Shown here in pieces: positions 59,438 to 64,000 of a stretch of 64,000 nt of DNA. The translations under genes and the position numbers were made by a program. The notes beneath the pieces were generated by a model, which was not told the origin of the DNA, did not search any database, and saw nothing but the letters and a program-made list of their open reading frames with translations. The stretch covers positions 868,001 to 932,000 of the forward strand of contig NC_045146.1 of assembly GCF_008831285.2 (NCBI RefSeq), in the 5' to 3' direction. The stretch is from Nymphaea colorata (Eukaryota; Streptophyta; Magnoliopsida; Nymphaeales; Nymphaeaceae). The first letter of the stretch is position 1. The number at the start of each line of letters is the position of its first letter.

Positions 59438-60004
59438 CTAGCAGTGGAACCCCAGGACCGTTCCATCCCTTGAATCGATCGCAATCCTGCAATCCACCGT
59501 CGTCTCGGCGTGATGCGTGAAGAAATGCAGCACTTTCACCCTCCCCGTCATTCTCATCCTCGCCTCGACCTCAATGGTGGTAGGGACCGCCGCGACGGTG
59601 GTAGCGGCCCGGAGTCCGATAGAGCCTAGTGGGAATCCCTTGACGGAAAAGGTGATGGTCATGAGTTGCGTGCGTCGTGCATCGATGCCGCCGGCGGGAA
59701 TGAACATAAAGCCGAGCTGGTTTCCGGAGTAGAGAAGCAGGGCGGTGCTGTCATAGTGGTCGAAGGCGCTGGCCCTGTTCGGGTTGTGGACGGCGGCGAA
59801 GATGGAGAGGGTGAAGGAAAGGGTGCCATTGGAGATGGAGAAGGTGGGAACCTGTACGGTGCTGACGCTGATGGTCGGGTTCTCGGGCCTGAAGAGGGTG
59901 AAGAAGACGACGAGCAGGACGAGGATGAAGAAGATGAGGAAAATGGTAGCCACCAGGCAGGACGCCAAGTTCGCTCCCGTCCCTCCCCCTCTCTCCCTCT
60001 TCAT
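59438..60004 (-). CDS. NDR1/HIN1-like (NHL) LEA_2-domain membrane protein, intronless
   Basis: Plant LEA_2 family proteins of this layout are anchored in membranes, mostly the plasma membrane, and several act in defence or stress responses. The 188-aa protein has a short basic N-terminus (MKRERGGG), one transmembrane segment (about 14-38, SCLVATIFLIFFILVLLVVF) and then the LEA_2 domain: PENPTISVSTVQVPTFSI, the NPN motif (74-76) in AVHNPNRASAF, then YDSTALLLYSGNQLGF, FSVKGFPL and the usual C-terminal DGTVLGFHC. Many family members share the intronless form. Orientation is supported by the coherent domain order; the large plus-strand frames here are shadows. Which member of this large family it is cannot be told. 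Confidence 0.9.
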   Translation of the reverse strand: MKRERGGGTGANLASCLVATIFLIFFILVLLVVFFTLFRPENPTISVSTVQVPTFSISNGTLSFTLSIFAAVHNPNRASAFDHYDSTALLLYSGNQLGFMFIPAGGIDARRTQLMTITFSVKGFPLGSIGLRAATTVAAVPTTIEVEARMRMTGRVKVLHFFTHHAETTVDCRIAIDSRDGTVLGFHC

Positions 60005-61376
60005 TTCTGGGGAATGCCACCAACTGTTTGATTTACCGATCTACTGTATTCTTGCGTTTCACTTCTTACGGGGAAGAAGGAGAATGAGAGTGGACGCGAT
60101 GCAGAAGGAAGTTGGAAGATGGATGGAGGATGGTTGTAGGAGGAAGGAAGAATTTGGTGACTCCTCTTTGTCTTCTTCTTAGTCATTTGCCTTTGGTGGG
60201 TACATTTGCGCTTCCTGTAAAGGTGAATATGAAAAGTTAAAAAGGAACAACAGACAAGAAGTTGAATGGGGTTCATGCTTGACAAGCAAGTTTTACTTGT
60301 ACTGTAAATTGACTGTGAATAAGCTTATTTTTCTGTTTTGATAAAAAAAAATGAGTTAGTTCATTAAACAATTAAAAAGAGAGAGATTATGTAGTAAAGA
60401 AAGAGAGAGAAATTGTACCGGTTCGTATTGGCAAGTGGATAACTCGCATCGGTTCATGCTAACATCAGCAAATGCAGGAGAGTTGAAGGAAGCCTAGGAT
60501 TCCCTTCAAACTGATTAAAGAAAGAACAGGATGCTGCATTTGAATGAATTTAATTTAGGGCTACCTGTAGTTGAGAAGATGGTTTTTATTGTTCAAATCG
60601 CATGTTAAATTTTGGTGAAACTTGACTCAATTCGGTCGTTTTTTAATTCTTATTATGAGAAAGGAAGCCGCTTACTTTTAAGGCATCTTTGAAATGTGCA
60701 AGAGAGCATCTTAGACAAAAAGTTAGAATCATTCTCTTGTTTAATATTCTTGTTTATCCATTAATTCTGTTCCAAAATTTAGGATAAATTTATAAAACAT
60801 TAAGTTATAGGGTTCCATGAATTGTGCTCAATTTTCTATTGTTTCATTAGACAATAATATTTTGTTACTAGTGTCAAGCAGCCTCCTAAGAATGGCTTTT
60901 ACGGTAAGAACATTTTGTGAATGTCTCATGAATATATGAGAAGCAAATTTATTCAATTTTCTCAACAAATTTTCCTTAGATACTTGCAAAATGTTTTTAC
61001 TTCTAAACAATTGAAAGTGCAACAAAAAAAATTATATATAATCATGTCGATATGACATCTGGTACCATGTAAGAGCCCACACATTTTTTTTTGAATATTT
61101 GTCCATATGAAAAGCTGAATGAAGTTATATCCGCCAATGTCGCCCCAAATCAACCAACATCTGAACTGAATCATAAAAAATTTGTTTAAAATGTCTGATG
61201 CAAACCGATGTTAGTAAATTAAGGCGGGCTGATATAACTTACCGTTATGTTCTGACATAAAATGGAAACTTGTATTTATTGGTTAAAAAGTAAATGACCT
61301 CTGTTTCTTTTTTTTCCAAGAAAATGGTAAAATGTGTCACGATATCCTCCTTGGTGTTTGAAGGAGAAGTGTACTC
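60005..61376. other. Upstream region of the LEA_2 gene
   Basis: No recognisable gene; no clear TATA box found for the LEA_2 gene on the minus strand. Confidence 0.4.
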
Positions 61377-61590
61377 TTGAGATAGAATGTCTGTCTCATG
61401 CATTTTTCTCCAACGTTAAAACACGTTCTTAGGGACGTCATGTACACGTACTTGTCACCGAATTTGTGCTTAAGATAGCTAAATAATTCGGTATTTGAGT
61501 ATCAAATGTAGGATTGAGACGGAATGTCTCTCTCAAACATAGCTTTTTCCACCATGCAAGCACGTTCTTAGACATGTCAAGTAATGTACC
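61377..61590. repeat. Spaced direct duplication, about 75 bp
   Basis: GAGATAGAATGTCTGTCTCA...ACACGTTCTTAGGGACGTCA (61377-61449) resembles GAGACGGAATGTCTCTCTCA...GCACGTTCTTAGACATGTCA (61515-61590). Confidence 0.7.
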
Positions 61591-61821
61591 TACTTCCAAA
61601 TCTTCCCAATAAGATTGACATATATTTGTTTTCTAATGTGAACTTGTTATACTATCAAATCCACAACTTGCAAATCCAAATCTGACTTTCCGAATTATGG
61701 ATCAATGGTATCTCCACTTGATAACAAGGTCAGGATCTGAATTGGGAGCATGGTTGTGGGAAAGCATTGCTCAGACTATCCATATTTTAGATGGTACCCG
61801 ATTTTCCATTTGGATGCTCAT

Positions 61822-62140
61822 ATAAAAGTGGATCAGAACCTGAATCCGGTCAAATGTCATTTTCCAGTGAATCCCATCCAATCATGTTTTTCGATGTCAA
61901 AACTTTTCCCGGATTCTGACTGATTTGAAAGTGGTTTGGTCTGATCCAACTCATATCCGATCCAATGACGTCCTTAACATAAAAGTGATTCAAAACGTGA
62001 ATCCGGTCAGATGTCATTTCCAATGAATCCCATCCAATCTTTTTTTTTTTTTTTGGGGGTCAAAACTTTACCCGGATTTGGACTCATTTGAAAATGGCTT
62101 GGTCTGAATTCGAGCAAATATCCGATCCAATGACATCCTC
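61822..62140. repeat. Tandem duplication, 2 x about 157 bp
   Basis: Copy 1 61822-61978 and copy 2 61979-62140 share AATCCGGTCA, ATCCCATCCAATC, GTCAAAACTTT and ATCCGATCCAATGAC blocks in order. Copy 2 has a 14-T run inserted near 62041. Confidence 0.85.
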
Positions 62141-62841
62141 ACCTACTTTTTGGGGCATGTGATAGCATCAAGATGTAAGGCGTCCTTCCCCTGCCTCCCT
62201 ACATTATAGATCCCAACATCGCTTCAAATCGATTGTAAAAAACAAATGAGATCCAGGTTTCAAGGGGACATTAACAATCTGATATGGATCATTGTCAGGT
62301 CAATAGACCGCTTCTTGTTGCTTCCTTTTTATCGCTATGATGATTTTCTGTAGACGCAGGCCTGAAAATTTAGAAAATCACTTAAAAGAGATATGCCTGT
62401 ATAAGTTGCCTTTACTGTTCAACTTATGACATCATTCAACTTGGTTTAGCCCGACTCCCTAACCCAAATAAACAGAATTCTTGTCGGTATAACAGAGAGA
62501 TGGATGATATTTTCATACATGCACTAAAATTACAGGTAGAGAAATTAGGCATATTGTGCTTCAGTGATGAACAAAAGAAGTAATAACCATGGTTATAAAA
62601 ATCAGCCAGACGTCCCAATTTGAATCAATCTAACATAGGGGAGTTCTATGGTAGGATGTACCAGATGCTACCGAATAGCTACAAATTAAAAATTTCTCAC
62701 TAAAAAACAATTGTTACATAAGCATTAGTGATGATTTATGATGCAGAAAGAGTTCTTGGTGTTTTTACCAATGATTCATAGTGCTTTTAGGCACGATATA
62801 CCTGGTTCGTGCTTGTTTTACCCTTTACTAGGTCCCCACAC

Positions 62842-63420
62842 CGACGGTAGCCCCTCAAGCTACAGAAGATAGTTCCCTTGGTGCTTTCATCATTGTGGCC
62901 AAGGACATCTTTCATCTGCAGTTGATCAATTTAAACTTCAAAAACAAGGAAGGTTTTAATGGCCAGCGTTCAAAAGTTGGTGAATCTTTGAAAACAGAAC
63001 GAGATGACCCATTTGAAACAGGTAAAACTATCAACCCCATGTGAAACAATCAACCTCTTCTGTAGCTGGATCTGCTTGTGCGCACATGCAGTTGCAGTAA
63101 AATGCATTCAAGAGAAACTGTAGAATTGCTTTATTTAATCACTAGCATGTGAAAATGTTTCCCATGAAAACTTTCTTTACCACTTGACAGAAAGTTTTCA
63201 CTCTGCAAACCTATATAAGATTCCACCGTATCACCTTTGACATGGTTGTGGAAAAGAAGCCTGTCCTTTCTTGAGGGCCTGCAAAGTGATCCAGAAAATG
63301 ACAAGCATTCCAATAATTCATGACTTCTACTTGTTCCAAACTTCTTATCTGGAATGCCCATTGCTAAATTGGGAAGCCAGACAGTGACATCAGGCCTACC
63401 ACAACCCAAATACCCATAAA
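62842..63420 (-). other. Possible exon fragments of an unidentified minus-strand gene
   Basis: At 62915-62842 a minus frame after an acceptor-like CTGCAG reads MKDVLGHNDESTKGTIFCSL then RGYRR before GTGTGG. At about 63395-63280 another reads RPDVTVWLPNLAMGIPDKKF then GTSRSHELLECLSFSGSLC. Both look protein-like but no known family is recognised and the frames cannot be joined with confidence. The rest, up to position 64000, shows nothing identifiable. Confidence 0.2.
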
Positions 63421-64000
63421 CAGTGATTAGGCAACTACATTAGGTTAACCACAAGGCAAGTGTATGTGTTAGTCATAGTGATTGACCATCCCAAAGATTA
63501 TGACCACAATTGGAGTCACTAGGCTTATCTTAGTCCTATGCATGTGACCTGCAGTAATTAACAGTCCCAAAAACTGTAACCACAATTTCAATTGGTAACC
63601 CAACCAAAATCACAAAGAGCGTCACACAAGTCTTGATTCTTAAAATTGTGCCAAACCACTAGTTTGGAATTTCCACTCGATAATAGGAGGCTGGACGACT
63701 GCATCAGGCTAGCTAACCACAGTGGAAGTTTTCTCACATGAAAGTGTGGAAACAATAACCACAATCGAAGAACAAAAATGGCGCACAGAAACACATCATA
63801 GACACCACAATTGAACAATTATACTGATTGCAGCTACCGACACATGAAAGGAAACAAGCCATATTTCTCTTTCATCCACAGAAACATCAATGTCATAACT
63901 GAATGTAAAACACGCAAGAGACATGCATTAGAATAGATCAAAAATATCATATAATACCATCTAACAACCGATGGTGTGGAATATTAGATTATATTGCAGC

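Noticed and set aside
59666-60182. Plus frames of 121 and 132 codons over the LEA_2 gene
   Set aside because: Acidic low-complexity shadows; the minus frame has TM segment, NPN motif and family C-terminus.

Overview
This is a 64 kb piece of nuclear DNA from a flowering plant. It shows spliced genes with GT...AG introns, plant-specific gene families, long AT-rich spacers and many plant transposons. The CAP-family gene has strongly GC-rich coding DNA, which is common in monocots and some early-diverging angiosperms, but the species cannot be fixed from sequence alone.

Five protein-coding genes are supported. (1) 659-4919, minus: the first six coding exons of a DRP1-type dynamin; the rest lies beyond the left edge. 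(2) 10537-21139, plus: a complete 11-exon poly(ADP-ribose) glycohydrolase (579 aa). (3) 34954-40091, plus: a complete 7-exon wax ester synthase/diacylglycerol acyltransferase (478 aa, or 529 aa from an upstream ATG). (4) 46626-47249, plus: an intronless PR-1/CAP secreted protein (207 aa). (5) 59438-60004, minus: an intronless NDR1/HIN1-like LEA_2 membrane protein (188 aa). They have unrelated jobs (membrane fission, ADP-ribose turnover, wax/storage lipid synthesis, secreted defence protein, membrane-anchored LEA_2 protein). I see no operon-like or pathway cluster.

Between and inside the genes lie transposons in many states of decay. These include a 3.9 kb L1-type LINE with a perfect 16-bp target-site duplication (23436-27361); a second, badly decayed LINE (about 52.6-55.6 kb); a decayed Copia element with a short LTR (49882-51430, minus); three PIF/Harbinger (Tourist-like) elements with TTA/TAA duplications; and several hAT-like non-autonomous elements whose arms are rich in CTCGAG/GAGCTCG or GGGCCCGGG motifs, two of them with clear 8-bp duplications. 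There is also an 8-bp-TSD element inside a PARG intron, three copies of a short CAGTGGCGGAGCCA-ended element, and tRNA-derived SINE pieces. Long AT, TG and GA microsatellites are frequent.

I did not find a convincing new biological system. The better second-look items are a three-copy unidentified segment (49.2, 51.9 and 56.8 kb), the PR-1 protein with a Gly/Pro-rich spacer and an altered CAPE-type tail, a minimal upstream ORF in the PARG leader, a coding-looking tandem repeat at 22.2 kb, and orphan exon-like pieces at 29.5 kb and 62.8-63.4 kb.
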